In this document: piece after piece, positions 53,888 through 62,819 of the stretch
How the letters are laid out: each line of letters starts with the position of its first letter
How positions within the stretch are numbered: the first letter of the stretch is position 1
From: Ancylobacter crimeensis
GTDB taxonomy: Bacteria; Pseudomonadota; Alphaproteobacteria; Rhizobiales; Xanthobacteraceae
Direction: 5' to 3'
Length of the DNA: 64,000 nt
NCBI RefSeq assembly: GCF_023016805.1
Contig: NZ_JALKCH010000005.1
Span: forward strand, 1-64,000
Made by a program: the position numbers and the translations under genes
The notes under the pieces: model-generated
Told to the model about the DNA's origin: nothing
The model's database searches: none
Seen by the model: the letters and a program-made list of their open reading frames with translations, nothing else

Positions 53888-54387
53888 AGGTCTACCGTGA
53901 GGACAAGAGCGTGAGCGGCAGCGCCCGTCATCCTTCCCGCCGCATCGTGCTCCGGCATGGCGCGGTGGGTCTGGCGGCGGCGCTGGCGCTCTCCTTCCGG
54001 CCTGCGCCGGCCCGCGCGGCGACGCCGCTCGGCTTCGGCGATCTCTACGGCTCGGTCGGCGTGCTGGGGCTCACCTTCTCCGACAAGGTGAAGGCGCTCG
54101 ACGGCCAGGAGGTCGTGATGCGCGGCTTCATGGCGCCTCCGCTCAAGGCGGAGGCCGATTTCTTCGTGCTGACCGAGATCCCGATGTCGATCTGCCCGTT
54201 CTGCTCTTCCGATGCCGACTGGCCCGACAACATCGTGGTCGTCTATCTGGAGCGGGCCCAGACCTTCGAGCAGGTCAACCGCATGATCGAGGCGACGGGG
54301 CGGCTTCAGGTCGGCTCTTGGACCGACCCGAAGACGGGTTTTCTCAGCCGGCTGCGCATCGTCGATGCCGGCTTCGCGCGGGCCTGA
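53884..54387 (+). CDS. Tat-exported protein with CPFC motif (DUF3299-like)
   Basis: A 167-residue protein, GTG start overlapping the phosphatase stop. SRRIVLRHGAVGLAAALALS is a Tat-type signal. The mature part has LDGQEVVMRGFMAPPLKAEA, then SICPFCSSDADWPDNIVVVY with a CxxC motif able to bind metal or act in redox. The pattern fits DUF3299-type proteins such as ZrgE beside zinc-linked ABC genes in Vibrio, as far as I recall. Gaps of 3 bases to the ABC genes support joint function. Confidence 0.7.
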   Translation: MKVYREDKSVSGSARHPSRRIVLRHGAVGLAAALALSFRPAPARAATPLGFGDLYGSVGVLGLTFSDKVKALDGQEVVMRGFMAPPLKAEADFFVLTEIPMSICPFCSSDADWPDNIVVVYLERAQTFEQVNRMIEATGRLQVGSWTDPKTGFLSRLRIVDAGFARA

Positions 54388-54390
54388 GCG

Positions 54391-55071
54391 ATGCCGGTGC
54401 TCGATCTGCGCGACGTGGAGATCTGCTTCCCGGGCCTCGACCGTCCGGCGCTGGCTGTTCCCGGACTCGCTCTCGCCGAAGGCGAGCATGCGGTGCTGAC
54501 CGGGCCCTCGGGGGCCGGCAAGACGACCTTCCTCAACCTTCTCTCCGGGCTTGAGCGCACGGCACGGGGCCGGGTGGCGTGGGATGGCGTCGATCTCGGC
54601 GCACTGTCCGAAAGCGGGCGCGATCGCTGGCGGGCGGCCCATGTCGGGCTGGTGATGCAGGACTTCCACCTCTTTCCCGGCCTGTCCGCGCTGGAGAACG
54701 TGCTGCTGCCGCAGAGATTGCGGCGCTTCCGGCTGCCCGTCGCTCTCGAGAGCGAGGCGGCGCGGCTGCTGGGCCGCGTCGGCATCCTCCGCACGGAGCA
54801 GGATGTCGCGACGCTCTCGCGCGGGCAGATGCAGCGCGTCGCGGTGGCGCGCGCGCTTCTTGCCCGGCCCGGCATCATCGTCGCCGACGAGCCGACCGCC
54901 TCGCTCGACGAGGCCTCCGGCGCCGCCGTGGCGGAGCTGCTGACCGGGCTGGCGCGGGAGGCCGGCGCGACCCTCATCGTGGCGAGCCACGACCCGCTCT
55001 TCACCCGGCCGGCGTCGCGCGGCTTTGCCCGCCTGCTGCGGCTGGAAGCCGGCAGCCTCGCGGAGGACTAG
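54391..55071 (+). CDS. ABC transporter ATP-binding protein (MacB/LolD type)
   Basis: A 226-residue ATPase. Walker A GPSGAGKTTFLN, Q-loop VMQDFHLF, signature LSRGQMQRVAVARAL, Walker B IIVADEPTAS and switch His in VASHDP are all present. LSRGQ replaces LSGGQ, a tolerated change. It pairs with the FtsX-like permease that follows after three bases. Such pairs act as mechanotransmission or zinc-linked systems rather than classical importers. Confidence 0.9.
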   Translation: MPVLDLRDVEICFPGLDRPALAVPGLALAEGEHAVLTGPSGAGKTTFLNLLSGLERTARGRVAWDGVDLGALSESGRDRWRAAHVGLVMQDFHLFPGLSALENVLLPQRLRRFRLPVALESEAARLLGRVGILRTEQDVATLSRGQMQRVAVARALLARPGIIVADEPTASLDEASGAAVAELLTGLAREAGATLIVASHDPLFTRPASRGFARLLRLEAGSLAED

Positions 55072-55074
55072 ACC

Positions 55075-56355
55075 ATGCTCCGCTTCATTGCCGCCGATCT
55101 GCGCCGGCACCTCGCCGGCGTTCTCGCCATTCTTGCCATCGTGGCGCTGGCCACGGCACTCGGGGTCGCAGTGACCCTTCAGGAGCGGACGCTCCGGCTC
55201 GGCAGCGCGCGGGCAGCGGATGCGTTCGACCTCGTGATCGGGGCGCCCGGTGCGGAGACGCAGCTCGTGCTCTCCTCCGTTTTCCTGCAGGCCGCGCCCC
55301 TCCCGCTGATGCGGGGCTCTGTGCTGGCCGGGCTGCTGGCCGATCCGCGCGTCGCCTGGGCGGCGCCGATCGGTTTCGGCGACGAGGTGGAGGGCCTGCC
55401 CATCGTCGGCACCTCGCCGGCCCTGATCGCGGGCCTTGGCGGGGTGACCGAGGGCAGCGTCTTCGCCCGGCTCGACGAGGCGGTGATCGGGGCGGCGGTT
55501 CCGTTCCGCATCGGCGATCGCTTCCGCCCCATGCACGGCCACGCTTCCGAGGGCGGCGAGGTGCATGCCGGGGTCAGCTGTGAAGTCGTCGGCCGGCTGA
55601 AGCCCACCGGCACGCCGTGGGACCGGGCGGTGCTGGTGCCGATCGAGGCGGTGTGGCGCCTCCACGCACATGCGGCGACGGAGCACGCGCAGAAGGACGG
55701 CCCGCAGGCAGCTCACGATCCGGCGGGTCATGATGAGGCGCGTCCCGATGAGGTGGCTCACGGCGCGGGCGACCCCGCCTTCCACGTACCCCTCGATCCC
55801 GCGGCGCTCGCCGATCCCGGCGCGCCGGGCCTGCCGGCGATCCTTGTGAAGCCGCGCAGCGTGGCCGATGCCTACCGGCTGCGGCAATCCTATCGCGGCG
55901 AGACGACGCTCGCGGTCTTTCCCGCCGAGGTGCTGACCCGGCTCTATGGCGTTCTCGGCGACGCCCGGCTGGTGCTCGGCGCGGTGGCCTATGGCGCGCA
56001 GGCGCTGGTGGGCGCGGCGATCCTCATCGCCATCCTCGTTCACGTGCTGCAGCGGCGGCGGCAGATCGGCGCCCTCCGGGCATTCGGGGCACCGCGGCTT
56101 GCCGTGCTGGCCATCGTCTGGGGCGAGGTGTTCCTCGTGCTCGGCCTCGGCCTTCTCGCCGGGATCGGGCTCGGCTACGTCGCCGCGCAGGTGCTGTCCT
56201 CGCACGTCGCTGGCGCCACCGGGGTGCCGATGCCGGTCGGCTTCGTGCGGGAGGACGTGCTGCCGCTCGCCGGCCTGCTGCTCGCCGGTGCGCTGATCGC
56301 GCTCGTCCCCGCCGTGCTGGCCTATCGCCAGTCGCCGGCGGCGGCATTGCGCTGA
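55075..56355 (+). CDS. ABC transporter permease, FtsX/MacB type, with His-rich loop
   Basis: A 426-residue inner-membrane protein. One N-terminal helix (LAGVLAILAIVALATALGVA), a large periplasmic domain and three C-terminal helices with VLQRRRQIGALRAFGAPRLA form the FtsX/MacB layout. The periplasmic part holds RPMHGHASEGGEVHAG at about 153-168 and a longer His/Asp/Glu-rich segment at about 195-240, likely to bind zinc or another metal. ZrgC-like permeases in zinc-regulated operons are the nearest match I can name. Its partner ATPase and Tat protein precede it. Confidence 0.85.
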   Translation: MLRFIAADLRRHLAGVLAILAIVALATALGVAVTLQERTLRLGSARAADAFDLVIGAPGAETQLVLSSVFLQAAPLPLMRGSVLAGLLADPRVAWAAPIGFGDEVEGLPIVGTSPALIAGLGGVTEGSVFARLDEAVIGAAVPFRIGDRFRPMHGHASEGGEVHAGVSCEVVGRLKPTGTPWDRAVLVPIEAVWRLHAHAATEHAQKDGPQAAHDPAGHDEARPDEVAHGAGDPAFHVPLDPAALADPGAPGLPAILVKPRSVADAYRLRQSYRGETTLAVFPAEVLTRLYGVLGDARLVLGAVAYGAQALVGAAILIAILVHVLQRRRQIGALRAFGAPRLAVLAIVWGEVFLVLGLGLLAGIGLGYVAAQVLSSHVAGATGVPMPVGFVREDVLPLAGLLLAGALIALVPAVLAYRQSPAAALR

Positions 56356-56471
56356 GCCGGACGACTGCCAGCCGCGACGCTGCGTCTCCCGTCGGGGGCA
56401 TGGCGTCCGGGAAGCCGCGAGGCTAGTGTCGCCTCCGTTTCGTGGCGAGGACGGGCAGGGTTCGGGACGGT

Positions 56472-57695
56472 ATGAGCGACTTCGATCTGATCGTGGTCGG
56501 CGGCGGCATTGTCGGCCTTGCCAGCGCGCGTGAATTCATGCGGGCCTATCCCGGGCTCTCGGTGGCGGTGCTGGAGAAGGAGCCGGCGATCGCCGGGCAC
56601 CAGACCGGGCGCAACAGCGGCGTCATCCATGCCGGCGTCTATTACGCGCCGGGCAGCCTGAAGGCGCGCTTCTGCCGCGAGGGCTCCGCCGACACCATGG
56701 CGTTCTGCCGTGAGCACGGCATCCCCTTCGACCAGTGCGGCAAGCTGATCGTCGCCACCGAGGAGGCCGAGCTGCCGCGCCTGAAGGCGCTGACCGAGCG
56801 GGCGCGGGCCAACGGGCTCGACATCGAGGAGATGGACGGGCCGGAGCTTGCCCGCCGCGAGCCGCACATCCGCGGCATCGCCGGCTTCCTCGTCAAGGCG
56901 AGCGGCATCGTTGACTACCGCGCCGTCGCCGAGGCGATGGCGGGCGAAATCACCGCGGGCGGCGGCACAATCCTCACCGGGGCCGAGGTGACCGGCATCG
57001 AAGAGAGTCCCGCCGGGGTGAGCGTGGAGACGAGGCGCGGGCGCTTCACCGCCCCCCATCTGGTCGCGTGCGCCGGCCTGATGGCGGACCGCATCGCGCG
57101 CATGTGCGGGGTGGCGGCGGATTTCCGCATCGTGCCCTTCCGCGGCGAATATTACCGCCTCGCCCACCGGCACGACCACATCGTGCAGCACCTCATCTAT
57201 CCGGTGCCCGACCCGGACCTGCCCTTCCTCGGCGTGCACCTCACCCGCATGATCGGCGGTTATGTGACGGTGGGGCCGAATGCGGTGCTGGCCTTTGCGC
57301 GCGAGGGCTATCGTTTCGGCGACGTCAATCTGCGCGATCTCGCGGAGATGATCGCCTATCCCGGCTTCCGCCGCGCCATCCGCAACAATCTGCGCTCGGG
57401 CATCGACGAGATGCGCAATTCGCTCAGCAAGGCGCATTACCTCGAACTGTGCCGGCGCTACTGCCCCGAACTGACGCTGGAAGACCTGATGCCCTATCGG
57501 GCCGGCGTGCGGGCCCAGGCGGTGCTGCGCGACGGCACGCTGCTGCACGACTTCCTCATCGAGGGCACGGCGGCGACGGTGCATGTGTGCAACGCCCCCT
57601 CGCCGGCAGCGACCTCCGCCATGCCCATCGCCCGGCACATCGTCGCCCACGCCGCGACGCAGTGGAAGCTGAAGGGCGCGCCGGTCGCCCCGTGA
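56472..57695 (+). CDS. lhgO: L-2-hydroxyglutarate oxidase
   Basis: A 407-residue FAD-dependent DAO-family enzyme. FDLIVVGGGIVGLASAREFM binds FAD, and HQTGRNSGVIHAGVYYAPGS and the closing CNAPSPAATSAMPIARHI are family marks of LhgO. It oxidises L-2-hydroxyglutarate to 2-oxoglutarate, usually passing electrons to the membrane quinone pool. ATG at 56472 is 30 bases within a longer open frame and gives the natural start. It is a single gene between the ABC operon and the histidine kinase. Confidence 0.92.
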   Translation: MSDFDLIVVGGGIVGLASAREFMRAYPGLSVAVLEKEPAIAGHQTGRNSGVIHAGVYYAPGSLKARFCREGSADTMAFCREHGIPFDQCGKLIVATEEAELPRLKALTERARANGLDIEEMDGPELARREPHIRGIAGFLVKASGIVDYRAVAEAMAGEITAGGGTILTGAEVTGIEESPAGVSVETRRGRFTAPHLVACAGLMADRIARMCGVAADFRIVPFRGEYYRLAHRHDHIVQHLIYPVPDPDLPFLGVHLTRMIGGYVTVGPNAVLAFAREGYRFGDVNLRDLAEMIAYPGFRRAIRNNLRSGIDEMRNSLSKAHYLELCRRYCPELTLEDLMPYRAGVRAQAVLRDGTLLHDFLIEGTAATVHVCNAPSPAATSAMPIARHIVAHAATQWKLKGAPVAP

Positions 57696-57846
57696 CGCCA
57701 TGCGTCGTAGGGCCTACGGTATGTCGATCCGGCGCCCTCCTTTCCCCGCCCGCGCGGAAAAAACCGTGAAGAGCCGCGAAACTCTGGCGATGCTCGGCTG
57801 TTAGCGCTCAGCATCACCTCCATCTGCATCCGCCAGGTTCGTCCGC

Positions 57847-60800
57847 ATGCACAACCCGTCCACCACCACCGCCGGTGCCAGGCCCACGGACGGCACGGTT
57901 CCCGGCTGGCGGGTCGCGCGCAGCGCGCAGAGCGAGATGGGCCGGCTGATCGAGAGCCACGACTGGACCCGCTCCCCGCTCGGCCTCCAGGCGGGCTGGA
58001 GCGCGGCGCTGGGCCATGCGGTGCGGATGCTGCTGCCGGCGCGGGCGCAGATCGTGCTGTTCTGGGGACCCGATTTCTGCGCGCTCTACAATGACGCCTA
58101 CAGCCCCACCATCGGCGCCAAGCATCCCCATGCGCTGGGCCGGCCGGCGCACGAATATTGGTCCGAGCTGTGGAGCGATCTCCACCCCCTGCTCGCCCAT
58201 GTTCGGGACACCGGCGAGACGCTGCACGCCAATGACCGGCCCTTCTATATCGAGCGCCACGGCTTCGGGGAGAGCGTCTATTTCGACATCTCCTATTCCC
58301 CGGTCGCCGACGATGACGGCTCGGTCGGCGGGGTGCTGTGCATCGTCAACGAGACGACGCCCCGCATCCGCGCGCAGGCGGCGCTCAAGGAATCCTCGGA
58401 GCGGCTGACGCTGGCGACCCGGGCCGCCGATATCGGCATCTGGGATTACGACCCGGTCAGCGGCACGCTGCTGTGGGACGAACGCTGCCGGCGGCTGTTC
58501 GGGCTCTCTCCCGACGCGCCGGTGACCTATGAGGGCTCCTTCCTCGCCGGCCTCCATCCGGACGACCGCGCGCGCACCGTCGCGGCGGTGGCGGGCGCGC
58601 TGGAGGAAGGCGGGACGGGGCAATATGATGTCGAGTACCGCACCATCGGCATTGAGGATGGCATCGAGCGCTGGATCGAGGCGACCGGCCGCACGATCTT
58701 CGAGGCCGGAACCGCCCGCCGCTTCGTCGGCACGGTGCGCGACATCACCGCCGACAAGGCCGCCGAAGCCGCCCTCGCCGCCGCCAGCCGGGCGCTGCGC
58801 GAGGAAACCTATGCGCTGGAGACGCTCAACGGCACCGCGATGCAGGTGGCGGCGGAGCTCGATCTCGACCGGCTGGTGGAGAGCGTGGTGGGAGCCGGCG
58901 CGGCACTGAGCGGGGCGGCCTTCGGCGGCTTCCTGAACCGGGTTGAGGATGGGTCCCGCGTCGCCGATCCCTGCACCGCGCAGGGCCGGGTGCCCGGCTT
59001 TCCCATGCCGATCCCGCCCGCTTTGCTCACCGCCACCTTCGAGGGCGGCCCGCTGCGCTGCGACGACCTTACCACCGATGCCGCCCGCATCGCCGCCGGG
59101 CTCTACGGGCCGGAGGGGGAGGGCGGCAGCGCGGTGCGCTCCTATCTCGCCGTGCCCGTGGTCTCGCGTTCCGGCGCCGTGCTGGGCGGGCTGTTCTACG
59201 GCCACGGCCAGCCGGGCATCTTCACCGAACGCGCCGAACGGCTGATCCGGGGCCTCGCCGCCCAAGCCGCCATCGGGATCGACAATGCGCGGCTGTTCCA
59301 GGCCCAGCAATATCTCAACCGCAGTCTCGAGGAGCAGGTCGCCGCCCGCACCCAGGAGCGCGACCGGATCTGGACGCTCGCCCGCGATCCCTTCCTCGTC
59401 ATCGACCGCGACGGCACCTGGATCAGCGCCAGCCCGGCCTGGACCGAGATCCTCGGCTGGACGAACGACGAGCTGATCGGGCGCGACGCCCGCTGGATGG
59501 CGCATCCCGACGAGCAGAGCGAGGTACCCGGCGGGCTGGCGCGGCTGGCGGCTGGCGCCGCCGGCGAGCGGTTGCAGGCGCGGCTGCGGGCCCGCGACGG
59601 CAGCTATCGCTGGTTCTCCTGGACAGCGGCGCCGCAGGGCGAGCTGATCTATTGCGTCGCCCGCGACATCACCGCCGAGAAGCAGGCCGCCGAAGCGCTC
59701 CGGCAGGCCGAGGAAAACCTGCGCCACGCGCAGAAGATGGAAACCGTCGGCCAGCTCACCGGGGGAATCGCGCACGACTTCAACAACCTTTTGCAGATCG
59801 TCACCGGCAATCTCGAAATCATCGGCCGCAACCTGCCTGCCGAGCCGGCGCGGCTGCACCGCTCGCTGGACCACGCCATGACCGGGGCGCGGCGTGCCGC
59901 GACGCTGACCCAGCGCCTGCTCGCCTTCGCCCGGCAGCAGCCGCTCGCTCCGCGCCGGCTGGAGCCGAACCGGCTGGTCGCGGGCATGTCGGAGCTGCTG
60001 CACCGCACGCTGGGCGAGACCATCGAGATCGAGACGGTGGAAGCGGCGCGGCTCTGGCCGGTGGAGGCCGATCCCAACCAGCTCGAAAACGCCATCCTCA
60101 ACCTCGCTATCAACGCCCGCGACGCCATGCCCGAGGGCGGCAAGCTCACCATCGAGACCTCGAACGCCTGGATGGACGAGGCCGCCGCACGCCACGCCGA
60201 GCTGCCGGCCGGCCAGTATGTGGTGCTGAGCGTTTCGGACACCGGCAGCGGCATGGACGAGGCGACGATCGGCCGGGCCTTCGAGCCGTTCTTCACCACC
60301 AAGGAGGTGGGGCGCGGCACCGGGCTGGGGCTCAGCATGGTCTACGGCTTCGTGCGCCAGTCCGGCGGCCATGTGAAGATCTATTCCGAACCCGGCCACG
60401 GCACCTCGGTGAAGATCTTCCTGCCGCGGTTCGTCGGTCCGGCGGAAGCGGAGGACGAGGCGGACAGCGCGCCGGCGCCGGAGGCGGGGCGCAACGAGAC
60501 GGTTCTGGTCTGCGAGGACGATGCCGGGGTGCGCACCTATTCGCTGGAGGTGCTGCGCGAGCTCGGCTACCGCGTGCTCGAGGCGGAGGATGCGGAGGCG
60601 GCGCTCGCCATCATCGAGCGCGGCGACCGGGTGGACCTGCTCTTCACCGACGTGGTGCTGCCCGGCGGGCGGACCGGAGCCGATCTCGCCCGGCTGGCCC
60701 GCGAGCGGCGGCCGGAACTCAAGGTGCTGTTCACCACCGGCTATGCCCGCAACGCCATCGTGCATCACGGGCGGCTCGATGCCGGGGTCGAGTTGATCAC

Positions 60801-60879
60801 CAAGCCCTTCACCTATGCCGATCTTGCCGCGCGGGTGCGCGACCTGCTGGACGGCGCGCCCGTCCTCGGTCAGGGCTGA
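57847..60879 (+). CDS. Hybrid sensor histidine kinase/response regulator
   Basis: A 1010-residue cytoplasmic kinase without membrane segments. In order: a PAS-like region (about 40-170), a second PAS (180-310), GAF (330-490), a third PAS (510-600), HisKA with phosphoacceptor His643 in GGIAHDFNNLL, HATPase with NAILNLAINARDAMPEGG and GRGTGLGLSM, and a receiver with Asp935 in LLFTDVVLPGG. The HDFNN box is the HWE/NtrB-like type. Multiple input domains suggest redox or small-molecule sensing. The downstream target is unknown; stress-regulated genes follow. Confidence 0.93.
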   Translation: MHNPSTTTAGARPTDGTVPGWRVARSAQSEMGRLIESHDWTRSPLGLQAGWSAALGHAVRMLLPARAQIVLFWGPDFCALYNDAYSPTIGAKHPHALGRPAHEYWSELWSDLHPLLAHVRDTGETLHANDRPFYIERHGFGESVYFDISYSPVADDDGSVGGVLCIVNETTPRIRAQAALKESSERLTLATRAADIGIWDYDPVSGTLLWDERCRRLFGLSPDAPVTYEGSFLAGLHPDDRARTVAAVAGALEEGGTGQYDVEYRTIGIEDGIERWIEATGRTIFEAGTARRFVGTVRDITADKAAEAALAAASRALREETYALETLNGTAMQVAAELDLDRLVESVVGAGAALSGAAFGGFLNRVEDGSRVADPCTAQGRVPGFPMPIPPALLTATFEGGPLRCDDLTTDAARIAAGLYGPEGEGGSAVRSYLAVPVVSRSGAVLGGLFYGHGQPGIFTERAERLIRGLAAQAAIGIDNARLFQAQQYLNRSLEEQVAARTQERDRIWTLARDPFLVIDRDGTWISASPAWTEILGWTNDELIGRDARWMAHPDEQSEVPGGLARLAAGAAGERLQARLRARDGSYRWFSWTAAPQGELIYCVARDITAEKQAAEALRQAEENLRHAQKMETVGQLTGGIAHDFNNLLQIVTGNLEIIGRNLPAEPARLHRSLDHAMTGARRAATLTQRLLAFARQQPLAPRRLEPNRLVAGMSELLHRTLGETIEIETVEAARLWPVEADPNQLENAILNLAINARDAMPEGGKLTIETSNAWMDEAAARHAELPAGQYVVLSVSDTGSGMDEATIGRAFEPFFTTKEVGRGTGLGLSMVYGFVRQSGGHVKIYSEPGHGTSVKIFLPRFVGPAEAEDEADSAPAPEAGRNETVLVCEDDAGVRTYSLEVLRELGYRVLEAEDAEAALAIIERGDRVDLLFTDVVLPGGRTGADLARLARERRPELKVLFTTGYARNAIVHHGRLDAGVELITKPFTYADLAARVRDLLDGAPVLGQG

Positions 60880-60912
60880 GTCGCAGGAACGGGTTCGGCT
60901 GGGGGGCCGGGC

Positions 60913-61134
60913 TCACGGGTTTTTGGGCGCCCCGGGGCCCTCCATGATGGGGGCGACGCCCGGCCCTACCACCACCTCGTCGCTGATGAAGCCGGCGATC
61001 GCGAGGATGATGAAGGCCACCACCAGCGCCATCACGAGGCCGCCGATGAGCCCGCGCCGCGATCCGGTGCGATGGCCGAAAAAGCCGCCGCCGAGCAGCA
61101 CCAGAAGGATGATGAGGATCAGGATGGTGACCAT
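60913..61134 (-). CDS. Small two-helix membrane protein
   Basis: A 73-residue protein with two hydrophobic helices (TILILIILLVLLGGGFF and LIGGLVMALVVAFIILAIAG) joined by a basic loop. It resembles the many stress-type small membrane proteins of alphaproteobacteria in general style only; no family can be named with certainty. An exact EcfG-type promoter precedes it on the minus strand. ATG at 61134. Confidence 0.7.
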   Translation of the reverse strand: MVTILILIILLVLLGGGFFGHRTGSRRGLIGGLVMALVVAFIILAIAGFISDEVVVGPGVAPIMEGPGAPKNP

Positions 61135-61192
61135 GGAACGCCCCTCCGCGGCCGGGCCCGCGAGTGCGTCCCGCGATACCGCCGCTCTTCGC

Positions 61193-61217
61193 AACGCGCA
61201 GGGCGCCCGCGCGTTCC
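61193..61217 (-). promoter_or_regulatory. EcfG-type promoter for the small membrane protein
   Basis: On the minus strand GGAAC (61217-61213), 16 bases, CGTT (61196-61193), exact to the EcfG pattern, 58 bases before the ATG. Confidence 0.6.
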
Positions 61218-61260
61218 GGCCGGCCGGGGCGCCGATGGGGCGCGCGGGCGCCGTGCACGC

Positions 61261-61285
61261 GGAACCTTGCCACCCGCTTCCGGTT
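61261..61285 (+). promoter_or_regulatory. EcfG-like promoter for the SHOCT gene
   Basis: GGAAC, 16 bases, GGTT: one base from the EcfG pattern, 40 bases before the SHOCT gene start. Confidence 0.45.
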
Positions 61286-61325
61286 ATCGGGGCACATCAC
61301 GCCTTGCGCGCAGTGGAACCGCATC

Positions 61326-62042
61326 ATGGGCCAAAACATCGACAGCCGCCTTCAAGATATCGCCTCGGGCCTCGGCTTCAGCGCCGATGCGGCGCGGGAG
61401 GTCTTCGCGGCCTTGCAGCGCGGCGGCGGCCACATGGCGCAGTTCAATCATTCCGATCTCGGCGGCATGGGGCAGTGGTCGCGCGGCGGCATGATCATGG
61501 TCGGCGACATGTTCAACCACGACCTCGCCCACCGGGTCGCCCGGCTGTGCGAGGAGGTGTCGGCGTTGGAAGGGGGTAGCTCCGCTTCGGCGGCTGCGTC
61601 CGGCTCCATGGGCGGGCCGCGCAACTGGTGGCCGGACGAACTCGGCTCGCCCTCGTCGAGCGGCGGGCAGAACGACATGGCCTACGCCGTCTTCCCGACC
61701 TCCCGCCGCCTCGCGGTCCGTCAGGGGGGCACGGTGACGCTTTACGACACCGGCGCCCATATCCTGTCCGGCGTCTCCCAGCAGCAGTCGTCCGGGCAGG
61801 ATCTTGCCTTCGCCAGCCAGCAGGGCACCGTGCGGCTGAGCGATTTCCAGGTGGTGGACGGCGCCAGCGAAGGAGCGCCGGAGGCCGGCGCCACGCCCGC
61901 CGCGTCCCCCGCACCGGACACCGCCTCCGCGGAGGGCGACATCGGCGCCCGGCTGGAGCGGCTCACCGATCTCTATCGCCGCGGCATCGTCAGCGAGCGG
62001 GAATATGCCGCCAAGAAGGCGGAGCTTCTGGCGAAGCTGTGA
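61326..62042 (+). CDS. SHOCT domain protein
   Basis: A 238-residue protein. The last 30 residues, ARLERLTDLYRRGIVSEREY then AAKKAELLAKL, are a SHOCT domain. The N-terminal 110 residues contain MGQWSRGGMIMVGDMFNHDL and the middle VFPTSRRLAVRQGGTVTLYD, a beta-rich part. SHOCT proteins are usually peripheral membrane or oligomerisation proteins without fixed function. The EcfG-like upstream sequence suggests stress expression; it is divergent from a small membrane-protein gene with a similar promoter. Confidence 0.8.
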   Translation: MGQNIDSRLQDIASGLGFSADAAREVFAALQRGGGHMAQFNHSDLGGMGQWSRGGMIMVGDMFNHDLAHRVARLCEEVSALEGGSSASAAASGSMGGPRNWWPDELGSPSSSGGQNDMAYAVFPTSRRLAVRQGGTVTLYDTGAHILSGVSQQQSSGQDLAFASQQGTVRLSDFQVVDGASEGAPEAGATPAASPAPDTASAEGDIGARLERLTDLYRRGIVSEREYAAKKAELLAKL

Positions 62043-62046
62043 ACCT

Positions 62047-62508
62047 TCATGCTGGCGGCCGTGTCGCCAGCAGGGCGAGGGTGCGTGGGCACTCCTCGCC
62101 CCGACAATGCACCGCCAGCGCCCGCCGCCACAGTGCGGCCCCCTCCGGGCGGGCCGGCTCTTGTCGAGCCAGCGCGAACAGCGTCATCGAGGACCGGTAT
62201 TTCAGATCGTCCGGCGTGCCAAACAGGGCTCGCAGCGGCGTGTCGGCGTGGTCGATCACGGCCTCGGTGATGATGGCAAGGCGTGGGCCGAGCACCGGAT
62301 GATCGAGATAGGCCCGTGCCTCGGCCAGCGAGCCGATGGCGTAGCGTTGCGCCATCGGCGACGAGCCGAGCCCGCGCAGTTGCGGGAAGACGAACCACAT
62401 CCAGTGGCTCGCCTTGCGTCCGGCCCGGATCTCGGCGAGGGCTGCGTCGAAGCTGCCGTCCTGCGCGCGCAGGAAGCGGCCGAGGTCGAAGGGGTCGGGC
62501 TCGTTCAT
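62047..62508 (-). CDS. DUF1810 domain protein
   Basis: A 153-residue protein of the DUF1810 family, recognised by DPFDLGRFLRAQDGSFDAAL, the core SHWMWFVFPQLRGLGSSPMA and LGPRLAIITEAV with FGTPDDLKYRSSMTLFA. The fold is related to NADAR-type ADP-ribose-linked enzymes, but activity of the family is not established. Convergent with the SHOCT gene and divergent from the DUF2188-like gene. Confidence 0.88.
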   Translation of the reverse strand: MNEPDPFDLGRFLRAQDGSFDAALAEIRAGRKASHWMWFVFPQLRGLGSSPMAQRYAIGSLAEARAYLDHPVLGPRLAIITEAVIDHADTPLRALFGTPDDLKYRSSMTLFALARQEPARPEGAALWRRALAVHCRGEECPRTLALLATRPPA

Positions 62509-62526
62509 GCGGGTCGCTCCGGGAAT

Positions 62527-62551
62527 GGAACGCGGCGGTGACGTGCCGGTT
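62527..62551 (+). promoter_or_regulatory. EcfG-like promoter for the DUF2188-like gene
   Basis: GGAAC, 16 bases, GGTT, the same variant as at 61261, 30 bases before the downstream start. Confidence 0.45.
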
Positions 62552-62581
62552 GATGCACGAGGGGTGTGCAGGGAGACGCCA

Positions 62582-62812
62582 ATGCGCAGCGAAATCTACG
62601 AAGTGGTCGGCGGCAACGGACCCGCGAGCGGCGCGTGGCAGGTCGCGCACAATGGCAAGGCCGGTATGGATTATTCGACGAAGGAAGCGGCGTTCGAGGC
62701 CGCCGTCGCCGCGGCGTCCCTCGCCATCCGCGACGGCGCCGAGGTCTCCATCGTCGTGCAGGGGTCGGCCGAGGCAGGCCGGCCGACGCGCGATCTTGCC
62801 GATCTCACCTGA
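62582..62812 (+). CDS. Small DUF2188-like protein
   Basis: A 76-residue protein. IYEVVGGNGPASGAWQVAHN, then GKAGMDYSTKEAAFEAAVAA and SIVVQGSAEAGRP fit the pattern of DUF2188-like proteins (WxVxxxG...F.TKxEA...A), small stress-associated proteins of unknown function. ATG at 62582 follows AGGGAG. The EcfG-like promoter agrees with this. Confidence 0.75.
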   Translation: MRSEIYEVVGGNGPASGAWQVAHNGKAGMDYSTKEAAFEAAVAAASLAIRDGAEVSIVVQGSAEAGRPTRDLADLT

Positions 62813-62819
62813 TGACCGT

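Noticed and set aside
57814-60768. 984-codon minus-strand frame opposite the histidine kinase
   Set aside because: Complete mirror of the kinase gene, whose motifs are unmistakable; typical GC-rich shadow.
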